64,000 bases of DNA, taken from positions 2,019,549 to 2,083,548 of the forward strand of contig AP024675.1 in assembly GCA_025998875.1 (NCBI GenBank). The letters run 5' to 3'. Made by a program: the position numbers and the translations under genes. How positions within the stretch are numbered: the first letter of the stretch is position 1; each line of letters opens with the position of its first letter. Source of the DNA: Bacteroidota bacterium. GTDB taxonomy: Bacteria; Bacteroidota; Rhodothermia; JANXDC01. This document shows positions 36,753 through 44,145 of the stretch, piece after piece. Below the pieces are notes generated by a model that was not told the DNA's origin, searched no databases, and was given only the letters and a program-made list of their open reading frames with translations.

Positions 36753-37792
36753 AGGGATACCGTGGCCTGGGGAGCGAGCGAAAGGGGGCTTCGGTGGCCG
36801 GCCCGTAGCCGGAAGTATCCGGCCATGGCGATCATGGCCGCGTTATCGGTACAGAAACTCGGTCTGGGCACATGAAGCGACCATCCTCGTTCCGCACATA
36901 CAGCCTCCAGACGCCGACGCAACGCCTGGTTGGCGGCCACGCCACCGGAGAGCACGATATGGCGATCCCCCGTTTGCTCTGCGGCGCGTAGCAGGGGATC
37001 GAGGAGTGCGGCAATCACGGCCTCCTGGAAGGAGGCGGCGATATCAGCCCGATGGGCTTCCAGCAGGCGCATCCGCTCCTCTTCCGGGAGCCGTTTGAGG
37101 TAGTACAGGACCGACGTCTTCAGCCCGCTGAAGCTGTAGTCCAGAGATCCCCCGAGTCGGGGGCGGGGGAGTGGCACAAATCCGCGATCTCCCCGGGCGG
37201 CCAGTCGTTCCAGCGCAGGTCCACCGGGATACTCCAGGCCGAGCAGTTTGGCCACCTTATCGAAGGCCTCCCCGGCCGCATCGTCGCGGGTTTGACCCAG
37301 AACCCGGTGCCGCAGGGGGGCCTCCACGCGCACAAGCACGGTGTGCCCCCCTGAGACGGTCAGGCACAGGAAGGGAAACGGCGGCGGGTCGGGTTCCAGG
37401 AAAATGGCGTAAATATGCCCCTCCAGGTGATGAACGCCTACAAGCGGGATGCCGAGCGCGGAGGCCATCCCTTTGGCGAAGTTGACCCCGACCATGAGGG
37501 AGCCGATAAGGCCGGGGCCGTAGGTGACGGCGATGGCCGTAAGATCCACGGGGGCAAGCCCTGCCTGCTCAAGGGCGTTCTGCACCACGGGCACGATCCG
37601 GCGTTCATGCGCTCTGGAGGCCAGTTCGGGCACCACACCCCCGTAGGCCCGATGATCCAGCTGGGAGCTTACCACGTGGGCGCGGAGTTGGCCTTCGACG
37701 AGCACGGCCGCGGCCGTCTCATCGCAGGAGGTCTCGATACCTAGGATCACCCGCTCCGGGGCGGAAAAGGGGACTTGACTTCTGGCGGACAT
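36749..37792 (-). CDS. tsaD: tRNA N6-threonylcarbamoyladenosine synthase subunit TsaD
   Basis: Predicted 347-residue ASKHA-fold protein that completes t6A37 on ANN-reading tRNAs with TsaB, TsaC and TsaE. Motifs are ILGIETSCDETAAAVL, YGGVVPELASRAHERRI, YGPGLIGSLMVGVNFAKG and the iron-binding histidines in GVHHLEGHIYAI, then LTVSGGHT, DDAAGEAFDKVAKLLGL and the late SGGVAANQALR. The start at 37792 is chosen over an in-frame ATG at 37813 because a promoter -7 box covers 37811-37818. It heads the tsaD-chorismate mutase-mltG unit. Confidence 0.96.
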   Translation of the reverse strand: MSARSQVPFSAPERVILGIETSCDETAAAVLVEGQLRAHVVSSQLDHRAYGGVVPELASRAHERRIVPVVQNALEQAGLAPVDLTAIAVTYGPGLIGSLMVGVNFAKGMASALGIPLVGVHHLEGHIYAIFLEPDPPPFPFLCLTVSGGHTVLVRVEAPLRHRVLGQTRDDAAGEAFDKVAKLLGLEYPGGPALERLAARGDRGFVPLPRPRLGGSLDYSFSGLKTSVLYYLKRLPEEERMRLLEAHRADIAASFQEAVIAALLDPLLRAAEQTGDRHIVLSGGVAANQALRRRLEAVCAERGWSLHVPRPSFCTDNAAMIAMAGYFRLRAGHRSPLSLAPQATVSL

Positions 37793-37803
37793 TTTCCTAA
37801 ACT
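37775..37803 (+). promoter_or_regulatory. Candidate sigma-70-like promoter for the small exported protein gene
   Basis: TTGACT (37775-37780), a 17-base spacer and TAAACT (37798-37803) point rightward, with a start near 37810, 38 bases before the ATG at 37848. It overlaps the tsaD start region, so the two divergent promoters would compete. Confidence 0.4.
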
Positions 37804-37810
37804 CACCCCG

Positions 37811-37842
37811 CAAAAGTACAACGCGGCTTTAAAACGGAGCAA
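37811..37842 (-). promoter_or_regulatory. Bacteroidota-type promoter for tsaD
   Basis: On the minus strand TTG (37842-37840), a 21-base spacer and TACTTTTG (37818-37811) match the consensus at every fixed base. Transcription would start near 37804, 12 bases before the tsaD ATG at 37792. Confidence 0.75.
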
Positions 37843-37847
37843 AACCC

Positions 37848-38363
37848 ATGCGGTCGCCTCTCGTAGTGCTGCTCCTCGCCCTGTGGTTGGGGCTGGGCTC
37901 TGAGATGGCCCAAGCCCAGCTGCGCTCCCAGCTTCCCACCTCAGCTCGTGGAGCGCGCCTTTTTCTTCCCGCCTGGCTGAGTCCGGATCGCTTCCAGATG
38001 CAACACAGCTACACGTTTTCGGTTGCCTCCTTCGGAGGGCAGACCCTGGCCATGGGCCTGTATACGAATTCCCTGCTCTGGCAGCCGAGTCCCCAGCTCA
38101 GTGCGCGCCTGGATGTGGGGTTTCTGCATACCCCCTTTGGCACAGGCATGTTCCAGCCGGCCTTTGGAGGCCGGGACACCTACAGCCGCGTTTTCCTGCA
38201 GGGTGCTGAACTGCTCTATCGGCCCTCGGAGCGAACCCTGTTGCGGCTCAGTTTCCAGCAGATCCCGGCCGGGCTGGGATGGATGTGGGGTGCGCCGTAT
38301 GGGTATTACGGCTACTGGGGATATGGGGCAAACTGGGGCTGGCAGCCGTGGATAGGCAACTAG
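37848..38363 (+). CDS. Small exported aromatic-rich protein, function unknown
   Basis: Predicted 171-residue protein with a signal peptide (about 1-24, LLLALWLGLGSEMAQAQ). The middle has alternating strands (FQMQHSYTFSVASFGGQTLAMGLYTNSLLWQ, LSARLDVGFLHTPFG, AELLYRPSERTLLRLSFQQIP) that would suit a small outer-membrane barrel or a periplasmic beta protein. The C-terminal 20 residues are nearly all Gly, Tyr and Trp (GYYGYWGYGANWGWQPW). I do not recognise the family. The gene is a single unit, divergent from tsaD and followed by a strong terminator. Confidence 0.7.
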   Translation: MRSPLVVLLLALWLGLGSEMAQAQLRSQLPTSARGARLFLPAWLSPDRFQMQHSYTFSVASFGGQTLAMGLYTNSLLWQPSPQLSARLDVGFLHTPFGTGMFQPAFGGRDTYSRVFLQGAELLYRPSERTLLRLSFQQIPAGLGWMWGAPYGYYGYWGYGANWGWQPWIGN

Positions 38364-38383
38364 ATGATCCGATAGCTTTTATC

Positions 38384-38424
38384 CGCGGCCCGGCCCCCGA
38401 AGGAAGCCGGGCCGCGTTGTTTTT
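38384..38424 (+). terminator. Intrinsic terminator after the small exported protein gene
   Basis: An 11-bp stem (38384-38394 with 38406-38416), an 11-base loop and the tail GTTGTTTTT form a clear terminator 20 bases after the stop codon. The end of its T-run also contains the -33 TTG of the next promoter. Confidence 0.85.
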
Positions 38425-38454
38425 GCCTCTGGCAGACGAGAGAGGCTATCTTGG
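38423..38454 (+). promoter_or_regulatory. Bacteroidota-type promoter for the LytR_C-rsfS genes
   Basis: TTG (38423-38425), a 21-base spacer and TATCTTGG (38447-38454) match with one changed -7 base. The predicted start near 38461 is only about five bases before the ATG at 38466, so the mRNA would be almost leaderless. Confidence 0.5.
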
Positions 38455-38465
38455 TTCATACACCA

Positions 38466-38936
38466 ATGGCCGATCGACTTTTCGAATCCCGGCTTCTGGA
38501 TGGGGCAATCGCCTTTCTGGGCCTGCTGCTCCTTGTGCTGTTGTATGCGGCCCTGTCGCGTTACCTGTTGCCCCGGGTGCAACCGGAACGCCCCGAGCCC
38601 CAGAGGCATCTGCTAGGGCCGGTCATCCAGGTCGAGGTGCGCAACGGAACCGGTGTGCCCCGCCTGGCCCAGCGCATAACGCGGTATCTGCAGGAACGGG
38701 GCTTCGATGTCGTCGAGTACGGCAACCACAGCCGCTTCGATGTGCTGGAGACGCTGGTGATCAGCCGAACCGGCGATCTGGAGGTAGCGCGCCGGGTGGC
38801 GGTGGCCCTCGGCGTGGATCCCAAACGGGTGCTGCGGCAACCCGACCCGCTGGCGTATCTGGATGTGACCGTCATCTTGGGTGCGGACTATCGTAAACTC
38901 AAACCCATGCGAGAGAGCCATGGCCTCTTCCCATGA
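38466..38936 (+). CDS. Membrane-anchored LytR C-terminal-domain protein
   Basis: Predicted 156-residue protein with one membrane segment (about residues 11-32, LDGAIAFLGLLLLVLLYAALSRYLL) and a LytR_C domain outside (about 52-150). The domain shows VIQVEVRNGTGVPRLAQRITRYLQERGFDVVEYGNHSRFDVLETLVISRTGD and the final DVTVILGADYRKLKP, matching the VxVLNGTGVxGLA...RGFxV pattern. The domain's molecular role is not known. ATG 38466 is chosen; an in-frame TTG lies five codons upstream, inside the -7 box. The 3' end overlaps rsfS by 17 bases. Confidence 0.85.
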   Translation: MADRLFESRLLDGAIAFLGLLLLVLLYAALSRYLLPRVQPERPEPQRHLLGPVIQVEVRNGTGVPRLAQRITRYLQERGFDVVEYGNHSRFDVLETLVISRTGDLEVARRVAVALGVDPKRVLRQPDPLAYLDVTVILGADYRKLKPMRESHGLFP

Positions 38937-39357
38937 CCTTTTCCCTGCGCGCACGCGCCGCCGGCGTCCGCGCGTTCGGGTATCCAGCTACGAGCTGGGG
39001 CGCCATATCGCGGAGGCGATGCTGTCCAAAAAGGCGGAAAACGTGCTTCTGCTCGATCTGCGGGGGCTAACCGATGTGGTCGACTATTTTGTGATCGGCT
39101 CGGGGGGATCGGATCTGCAGGTTAAAGCCATCGCCGACGCCATCGAGGAAGAGGTGCGCAAGCACCTGGGGGAAAAGCCCTGGCACGTGGAAGGATACGC
39201 GAACCGGCAGTGGGTCCTGCTCGATTATGTCGATGTGGTGGCCCACGTCTTCTATGCCCCGGTACGAAGCTACTACAACCTGGAGCGCATCTGGGGGGAT
39301 GCCCCGGTGGAATTCTTCACCGATGGCCCGCCTTCGGAGAAGGAGGGGGCACCATGA
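38920..39357 (+). CDS. rsfS: Ribosome silencing factor RsfS
   Basis: Predicted 145-residue protein that binds ribosomal protein L14 and blocks subunit joining when nutrients are short. The DUF143 core covers about residues 22-130: SSYELGRHIAEAMLSKKAENVLLLDLRGLTDVVDYFVIGSGGSDLQVKAIADAIEEEVRK, then HVEGYANRQWVLLDYVDVVAHVFYAPVRSYYNLERIWGDA. An N-terminal basic extension (PARTRRRRPRVRV) is longer than in E. coli. The start overlaps the LytR_C gene and the stop overlaps the lipoprotein gene as ATGA, so the three are one unit. Confidence 0.93.
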   Translation: MASSHDLFPARTRRRRPRVRVSSYELGRHIAEAMLSKKAENVLLLDLRGLTDVVDYFVIGSGGSDLQVKAIADAIEEEVRKHLGEKPWHVEGYANRQWVLLDYVDVVAHVFYAPVRSYYNLERIWGDAPVEFFTDGPPSEKEGAP

Positions 39358-39803
39358 GGGGCGTTTCCGTGGCGGTGTTTGCCTGCTCTCTGGCCGCCTG
39401 CGCCGGATCGGCACCGCCGGAGCGCGCACCAGAGCCCGCAGAGAAGGAAGCCCACCGGGAGAGCCTTTTCTCCCTTACCCCTCCAGATAGCGCGCTGCAG
39501 TATACCTTCGGGCGTGCGGTGGTCGAGTCGCTTGAGGTACGCCTGGTCCAGGAACCCGCCATGCGCGCCGAAGTGCTGGTGCGCGGGTATGTGCCCGACG
39601 GATGTACGGAGCTGCACGAGGTTCGGCAGGTGCGCCAGGGATGGCGCGTCGAGGTCGAACTCATCACGCGCCGACCCGTGGGGGTGCTCTGTACCCAGGC
39701 TATACGCCCCTTTCGATATTACCTCTTTCTGCCCGATGTGCTCCCGCCCGGGCAGTATGAGCTTGTGGTCAACGGGTATGCGACCCGTTTCCGGGTGCCA
39801 TAA
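39354..39803 (+). CDS. Small lipoprotein with a conserved beta domain
   Basis: Predicted 149-residue lipoprotein, signal peptide 1-16 with lipobox SLAAC. After a linker rich in Pro, Glu and Ala, the folded part (about 48-149) has a strand-rich region with two cysteines: VRGYVPDGCTELHEVRQVRQGWRVEVELITRRPVGVLCTQAIRPFRYYLFL and a final PPGQYELVVNGYATRFRV. I recall similar domains in lipoproteins of Chloroflexota and Proteobacteria, with the two Cys perhaps disulfide-bonded; this recollection was not checked. No function is assigned. The ATGA overlap couples it to rsfS. Confidence 0.75.
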   Translation: MRGVSVAVFACSLAACAGSAPPERAPEPAEKEAHRESLFSLTPPDSALQYTFGRAVVESLEVRLVQEPAMRAEVLVRGYVPDGCTELHEVRQVRQGWRVEVELITRRPVGVLCTQAIRPFRYYLFLPDVLPPGQYELVVNGYATRFRVP

Positions 39804-39824
39804 ACATAAGGAGGTCTTCCCGCT

Positions 39825-40868
39825 ATGATCGTCGTCATGGAGCCAGGGGCCACGGAGGCCCAGATCGAGCAGGTTATCGCCCGGTTGCACGCCTTTGGCT
39901 TCGATGTGCATCGTTCCAGCGGAGTCAATCAGACCGTGTTGGGCGCCATCGGCGTGCAGCCGGATTTCGACGTCCGTCAGATCAAGGTCCTCGATGGGGT
40001 GGCCGAAGTATACCGGGTTACCACACCGTATAAATTCGTCAGCCGGGCCTGGAGGCGGGAAAAATCCGTATTCGAGGTCGCCGGCGTGCGTATCGGCGGC
40101 CCCGAGGTGGTCGTGATAGCCGGGCCCTGTTCGGTGGAATCCGAAGAGCAGATCTTTCGCACAGCCGCTTTTGTGGCCGAACAGGGGGCCACATTTCTGC
40201 GTGGAGGGGCGTTTAAGCCCCGCACGTCTCCCTACGCCTTTCAGGGATTGGGAGAAGCGGGCCTGCGCCTCATGCGGCAGGCCTGTGACGCCTATGGGCT
40301 CGGCATGATCACCGAAGTGCTGGATGTGTCTCAAGTTGAGCTCGTGGGGCGATACACGGACATCTTTCAGGTCGGGGCCCGCAACATGCAGAACTTCCCC
40401 CTGCTGCGGGAACTGGGTCGGACGGAAAAGCCCGTTTTTCTCAAGCGCGGGCTGGCGGCTACGATCGAAGAATGGCTCATGGCCGCTGAATACATCATGG
40501 CCAGCGGCAACCCCCGCATTATTCTCTGCGAGCGGGGGATCAGGACCTTCGAGACGGCCACGCGCAATACGCTGGACTTGAGCGCGATCCCCACGGTACA
40601 GAAATTGAGCCATCTGCCCGTGTTCGCCGATCCCAGCCATGGAACCGGCCTGCGGGATCGGGTCATTCCTATGGCCCGCGCCGCCGTGGCGGCTGGAGCC
40701 GACGGATTGATCATCGAGGTGCATCCCAACCCGGAAGAGGCCAGATCCGATGGCCCGCAATCGCTGTACTTCGAGCAGTTCGCCGAGCTCATGCACCAAG
40801 TGCGGCTCATCGCCCAGGCTATAGGGCGCACGGTAGCGGAGCGCAGTCCTTCCTCCGTGCGGATGTAG
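39825..40868 (+). CDS. aroF: 3-Deoxy-7-phosphoheptulonate (DAHP) synthase
   Basis: Predicted 347-residue enzyme that joins phosphoenolpyruvate and erythrose-4-phosphate in the first step of aromatic synthesis. A ferredoxin-like regulatory domain (about 1-70, MIVVMEPGATEAQIEQVIARLHAFGF) precedes the barrel, as in Thermotoga DAHP synthase. Active-site motifs are VIAGPCSVES, GGAFKPRTSPYAFQGLG, DIFQVGARNMQNFPLL, PVFLKRGLAATIEEWLMAAEYI, CERGIRTFE and VFADPSHGTGLRD. AAGGAGG stands upstream of the ATG. It lies 21 bases after the lipoprotein gene and may share its transcript. Confidence 0.95.
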   Translation: MIVVMEPGATEAQIEQVIARLHAFGFDVHRSSGVNQTVLGAIGVQPDFDVRQIKVLDGVAEVYRVTTPYKFVSRAWRREKSVFEVAGVRIGGPEVVVIAGPCSVESEEQIFRTAAFVAEQGATFLRGGAFKPRTSPYAFQGLGEAGLRLMRQACDAYGLGMITEVLDVSQVELVGRYTDIFQVGARNMQNFPLLRELGRTEKPVFLKRGLAATIEEWLMAAEYIMASGNPRIILCERGIRTFETATRNTLDLSAIPTVQKLSHLPVFADPSHGTGLRDRVIPMARAAVAAGADGLIIEVHPNPEEARSDGPQSLYFEQFAELMHQVRLIAQAIGRTVAERSPSSVRM

Positions 40869-40873
40869 AGCCC

Positions 40874-40904
40874 TTGCCTGAGCGGCTCGGTCGTGTTATG
40901 TTTG
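40874..40904 (+). promoter_or_regulatory. Bacteroidota-type promoter for glmS
   Basis: TTG (40874-40876), a 20-base spacer and TATGTTTG (40897-40904) match TTG-N19..21-TAnnTTTG exactly. Transcription would start near 40911, giving a leader of about 62 bases before ATG 40973. That leader is too short for a glmS ribozyme. Confidence 0.78.
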
Positions 40905-40916
40905 CACTGAGCCGCT
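40881..40916. promoter_or_regulatory. Dyad flanking the glmS -7 box
   Basis: AGCGGCTC (40881-40888) and GAGCCGCT (40909-40916) are perfect 8-bp inverted arms, 20 bases apart, with the -7 box between them and the predicted start inside the right arm. This placement fits an operator for a dimeric repressor, but it could also be a chance G+C-rich repeat. Confidence 0.4.
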
Positions 40917-40972
40917 TCTGGGTTGGGGAGGGAAAAGGGGGAAGCCCGGCAGACCAGCAGAGGGGATGAACG

Positions 40973-42802
40973 ATGTGTGGAATCGTGGGCTATGTGGGAT
41001 TTCGGGAGGCTGCGCCCATCCTGTTGGGGGGATTACGGCGTCTGGAATACCGGGGTTATGATTCGGCCGGAATCGCTACCCTGCACGAAGGCAAATTGTA
41101 TCTGCTTAAAGCCCAAGGCAGGGTCGATGACCTTCTGGCGCGCCTGAATGGACGCCGGCTTCCCGGCCATATCGGCATCGCCCATACCCGTTGGGCTACG
41201 CACGGAGAGCCCAGCGACATCAACGCCCATCCCCACACGGATATGCGGGGGATTGTGGCGCTCATCCACAACGGGATCATCGAAAACTACGCCTCCCTGC
41301 GCACGGAGCTAGAACGCAAGGGATATGCGTTCCGCAGTCAGACGGATACCGAGGTGCTTGCCCATCTCATCGAAGCGTTCTGGATCGGGTGCGATTTCGA
41401 GACGGCCGTTCGGCGCGCGCTGAGCCTCGTGGTCGGCGCCTACGGATTGGCCATTATCTCCCCCCGCGAACCGGATACGCTCATCATAGCCCGCAAGGGC
41501 AGCCCGCTGATCCTGGGCATCGGGGAAGGGGAATATATCGTCGCCTCGGATGCGAGCGCGATCGTCGAGCATACCCGGCAGGTGATCTACCTGGAAGACG
41601 GGGAGATGGCCATTGTCCGGCCCACGGGATATGTGGTCAAGAGCATCGAAAACGTGGAGAAGACCAAGGAGATCTGCACCATCGAATGGAGCCTGGAGCA
41701 GATCGAGCGGGGTGGCTTCGAACATTTCATGCTCAAAGAGATCTTCGAACAACCCACCTCGCTGGAGAACACCCTCCGCGGTCGTATCCATCCCGGACGG
41801 CCCGAGGTGCAGCTCGGGGGGTTGTTGCCGGTCCGGGATCGATTGCTTCAGGCCCGACGCATTATTCTGGTGGGATGCGGCACTTCCTGGCATGCCGGAC
41901 TGGTGGGCGAATATCTGATCGAATCCCTGGCTCGTATCCCCGTGGAGGTGGAATACGCCTCCGAATTCCGCTATCGAGATCCGATTCTGTATCCGGACGA
42001 TGTCGTGATCGCCATCAGCCAGAGCGGGGAGACCGCCGATACGCTGGCTGCGGTGCGAGAGGCACGGGCCCGGGGCGCGCTGGTATTGGGCATCTGCAAC
42101 GTGGTGGGCTCTTCCATCGCCCGCGAAACGGAGGCCGGCGTGTACCTGCATGCCGGCCCCGAGATCGGGGTGGCCTCCACGAAGGCCTTTACCTCGCAGG
42201 TGGCCGTGCTGGCCATGCTGGCGCTCATGCTCGCCCGGGGTCGCACGCTTACGGATGCGGAGATCCTGGTCTATGTCGAGGAGCTCTACCAGATCCCGGA
42301 AAAGATCCGGCGCATTCTCGATATCCGCCCGGCCATCCAGGAACTGGCTCAGCGGTTCAAAGACGTGACCAACTTTCTCTACCTGGGGCGGGGGCCCAAT
42401 TTCCCCGTTGCCCTGGAAGGCGCCCTCAAGCTCAAAGAGATCTCCTACATTCACGCCGAGGGCTACCCCGCCGCGGAGATGAAGCACGGTCCCATTGCGC
42501 TTATCGACGAAAACATGCCCGTGGTCTTTATTGCCCTGCACGATGGCACCTATGAGAAGATCCTGAGCAACATCCAGGAGGTGCGTGCCCGCCGGGGGCA
42601 GGTGATCGCCATCACGGATGCACTCGATCCCACTTTAGAGGAGCTGGCCTCGGCGATCCTACAGATCCCGGGCACCCTGGACCCCTTCACGCCGCTTCTG
42701 GCCGTGGTGCCCCTGCAGCTGCTCGCCTACGAGATCGCCGTCCTGCGGGGCTGTGATGTGGACAAGCCGCGCAACCTGGCCAAAAGCGTCACCGTGGAAT
42801 AG
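40973..42802 (+). CDS. glmS: Glutamine--fructose-6-phosphate aminotransferase
   Basis: Predicted 609-residue enzyme that makes glucosamine-6-phosphate for peptidoglycan and lipopolysaccharide. The glutaminase domain begins MCGIVGYVG with catalytic Cys2; other family parts are RRLEYRGYDSAGIA, HTRWATHGEPSDINAHPH and IHNGIIENY. Two SIS isomerase domains follow (about 285-420 and 455-590): LVGCGTSWHAGLVGEYLIE, AISQSGETADTLAAVREA, and AEGYPAAEMKHGPIALID with the ring-opening Lys/His region. The C-terminus DKPRNLAKSVTVE is family-typical. AGAGGGG lies 7 bases before ATG. A separate promoter precedes it. Confidence 0.97.
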   Translation: MCGIVGYVGFREAAPILLGGLRRLEYRGYDSAGIATLHEGKLYLLKAQGRVDDLLARLNGRRLPGHIGIAHTRWATHGEPSDINAHPHTDMRGIVALIHNGIIENYASLRTELERKGYAFRSQTDTEVLAHLIEAFWIGCDFETAVRRALSLVVGAYGLAIISPREPDTLIIARKGSPLILGIGEGEYIVASDASAIVEHTRQVIYLEDGEMAIVRPTGYVVKSIENVEKTKEICTIEWSLEQIERGGFEHFMLKEIFEQPTSLENTLRGRIHPGRPEVQLGGLLPVRDRLLQARRIILVGCGTSWHAGLVGEYLIESLARIPVEVEYASEFRYRDPILYPDDVVIAISQSGETADTLAAVREARARGALVLGICNVVGSSIARETEAGVYLHAGPEIGVASTKAFTSQVAVLAMLALMLARGRTLTDAEILVYVEELYQIPEKIRRILDIRPAIQELAQRFKDVTNFLYLGRGPNFPVALEGALKLKEISYIHAEGYPAAEMKHGPIALIDENMPVVFIALHDGTYEKILSNIQEVRARRGQVIAITDALDPTLEELASAILQIPGTLDPFTPLLAVVPLQLLAYEIAVLRGCDVDKPRNLAKSVTVE

Positions 42803-42833
42803 CCTGGCTTCGGAACCAGGCCACGGCGGAGAT

Positions 42834-42863
42834 TTGCTTTTCTGTATCGATGCCGTATATTGC
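42834..42863 (+). promoter_or_regulatory. Candidate promoter for the parA gene
   Basis: TTG (42834-42836), a 19-base spacer and TATATTGC (42856-42863) fit the Bacteroidota layout with two -7 mismatches. It also reads as TTGCTT-N16-TATATT in sigma-70 style. The start near 42870 lies 20 bases before ATG 42890 and argues against the in-frame TTG at 42860. Confidence 0.45.
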
Positions 42864-42889
42864 GCCACCTGGAAAAGACAGGGGGGCCT

Positions 42890-43702
42890 ATGGCTCGCAT
42901 CGCCCTCATCAACCAAAAAGGCGGGGTGGGCAAAACCACCACGACTTTCAACCTCGGTGCGGCCCTGGCGCGACGTGGGTTCCGGGTTTTGCTTGTGGAT
43001 CTGGACCCGCAGGCGCACCTGACCTACCATGCCGGCATCGCCGCCCACGAGCTGGAGCTGACCCTGCTGGATGTGCTCACCGGCGAGGCCACGCTCTCGG
43101 AGGTGGTCTGCCTGCGCAATGAGCAACTGCACCTGGTGCCTTCCAACCTGGGCCTTTCCCGGGCGCAGAAGGTGCTCACCGAACCCGGCTCGGAGTTCCT
43201 CCTTCGAGAGGCACTTGAGGGACACGACGGATACGATTTCGTGCTCATGGACTGTCCGCCTCAGCTGGGGATTCTGAGCATCAACGCGCTCGTGGCCGCC
43301 CGGCACGTGCTGGTGCCCGTCTATCCGGAGTTTCTCTCGCTGGCCGGTCTGTCCCAGCTGCTGCAAACCGTGGAGATCGTAACCCGACGGCTCAACCCCC
43401 GTCTGGAGCTGATGGGCGTGCTGATCACCAACTTCGATCAGCGCAAAAATCTGCACCATGAGGCCGCCGGAAGCCTGCGGGAACGCTTCCCGGAGTGGGT
43501 CTTCCAGACCGTCATCCGCACAAACGTCGCCCTGGCCGAGGCGCCCAGCTACGGACAGAGCATTTTCGAATACGCTCCCACTTCCCTGGGCGCCCAGGAT
43601 TACGAAGCCCTCGCCGGGGAGCTGCTCTTGCGCCTGCAAAGCAGAGAGGTTCGCCATGATCCGAAGCCGCTCGGCACCCCGTCTGGCCGTCAATCCCCTT
43701 GA
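42890..43702 (+). CDS. ParA/Soj-family partition-type ATPase
   Basis: Predicted 270-residue ATPase that would form dimers on DNA when bound to ATP. The deviant Walker A is INQKGGVGKTTTTFNLGAALARRG (residues 7-30), with LLVDLDPQAHLTYHAG and Walker B-type FVLMDCPPQLGILSINAL, then IRTNVALAEAPSYGQSIFEYAP.SLGAQDYEALAGEL near the end, as in chromosomal Soj. It lacks the N-terminal HTH of plasmid type Ia ParA. No ParB (Spo0J) gene or parS site was recognised nearby. Instead its 3' end overlaps, by 47 bases, a small ribbon-helix-helix gene. That layout resembles type Ib plasmid partition pairs such as ParF-ParG. Confidence 0.88.
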   Translation: MARIALINQKGGVGKTTTTFNLGAALARRGFRVLLVDLDPQAHLTYHAGIAAHELELTLLDVLTGEATLSEVVCLRNEQLHLVPSNLGLSRAQKVLTEPGSEFLLREALEGHDGYDFVLMDCPPQLGILSINALVAARHVLVPVYPEFLSLAGLSQLLQTVEIVTRRLNPRLELMGVLITNFDQRKNLHHEAAGSLRERFPEWVFQTVIRTNVALAEAPSYGQSIFEYAPTSLGAQDYEALAGELLLRLQSREVRHDPKPLGTPSGRQSP

Positions 43703-44027
43703 TTGGACGGAGCGCTATCGCCGGATGGCCGAAACCGCGCTCCCCACGACGGTGGCCGAGCCCCCTGCGGCCCCGAGGGGGAAACATATGGGCAGCAACC
43801 CGCTGGACTGGATCGGGTCTGGAGGGGGCGCCCCTCCCATAGAGGAGCTATTGCCGGAACGCCGCTCCGCGGGGCGGCATCCGGACTGGGTGCGTCGTAC
43901 CTATCGGCTGCCTGTGGATCTGGCCGACGCCGTACAGCGCTACGCCCAGCAGCATCGCCTCGGGGTCAGCGAGCTCGTCACCCAGGCCTTGCGCGATTAC
44001 CTGTCGCGACGGAATCGAAACCCGTAG
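43656..44027 (+). CDS. Small ribbon-helix-helix protein with two NPLDW motifs, likely ParA partner
   Basis: Predicted 123-residue protein. The C-terminal about 42 residues form a ribbon-helix-helix pattern (RRTYRLPVDLADAVQRYAQQH, then GVSELVTQALRDYLSRR), usual for small DNA-binding dimers. The N-terminal 80 residues look disordered, with Pro, Ala and Gly. NPLDW occurs twice, at residues 13-17 and 48-52. The two copies use different codons at four of five positions. The N-terminus (MIRSRSAPRL) is arginine-rich, like peptides that stimulate ParA ATPases. ATG 43656 follows AGAGAGG and lies inside parA. No family is known to me; the partner role is inference from overlap and the RHH fold. Confidence 0.75.
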   Translation: MIRSRSAPRLAVNPLDWTERYRRMAETALPTTVAEPPAAPRGKHMGSNPLDWIGSGGGAPPIEELLPERRSAGRHPDWVRRTYRLPVDLADAVQRYAQQHRLGVSELVTQALRDYLSRRNRNP

Positions 44028-44145
44028 CATACCTTTTCTTCCCCCCCTCTGCGGGCTCGACCGCTCAGCACGGGCCGTATAAAGGCCCACACGTTCTGGC
44101 TTTTTTTTTGCTCTTTGTTGGCGGGTAAAATGGGGCGCCCGGAGT

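Noticed and set aside
40905-40972. glmS ribozyme before glmS
   Set aside because: The predicted leader is about 62 bases, while the ribozyme needs over 150; no pseudoknot core was seen.
44072-44109. Terminator between the RHH gene and the beta-helix gene
   Set aside because: GGGCC/GGCCC (44072-44088) is only 5 bp and lies 12 bases before the T9 run (44101-44109), too far for an intrinsic terminator.
42803-44145. parS site near the orphan parA
   Set aside because: No match to the TGTTNCACGTGAAACA palindrome and no iterons were found between glmS and the beta-helix gene; absence was judged by eye.
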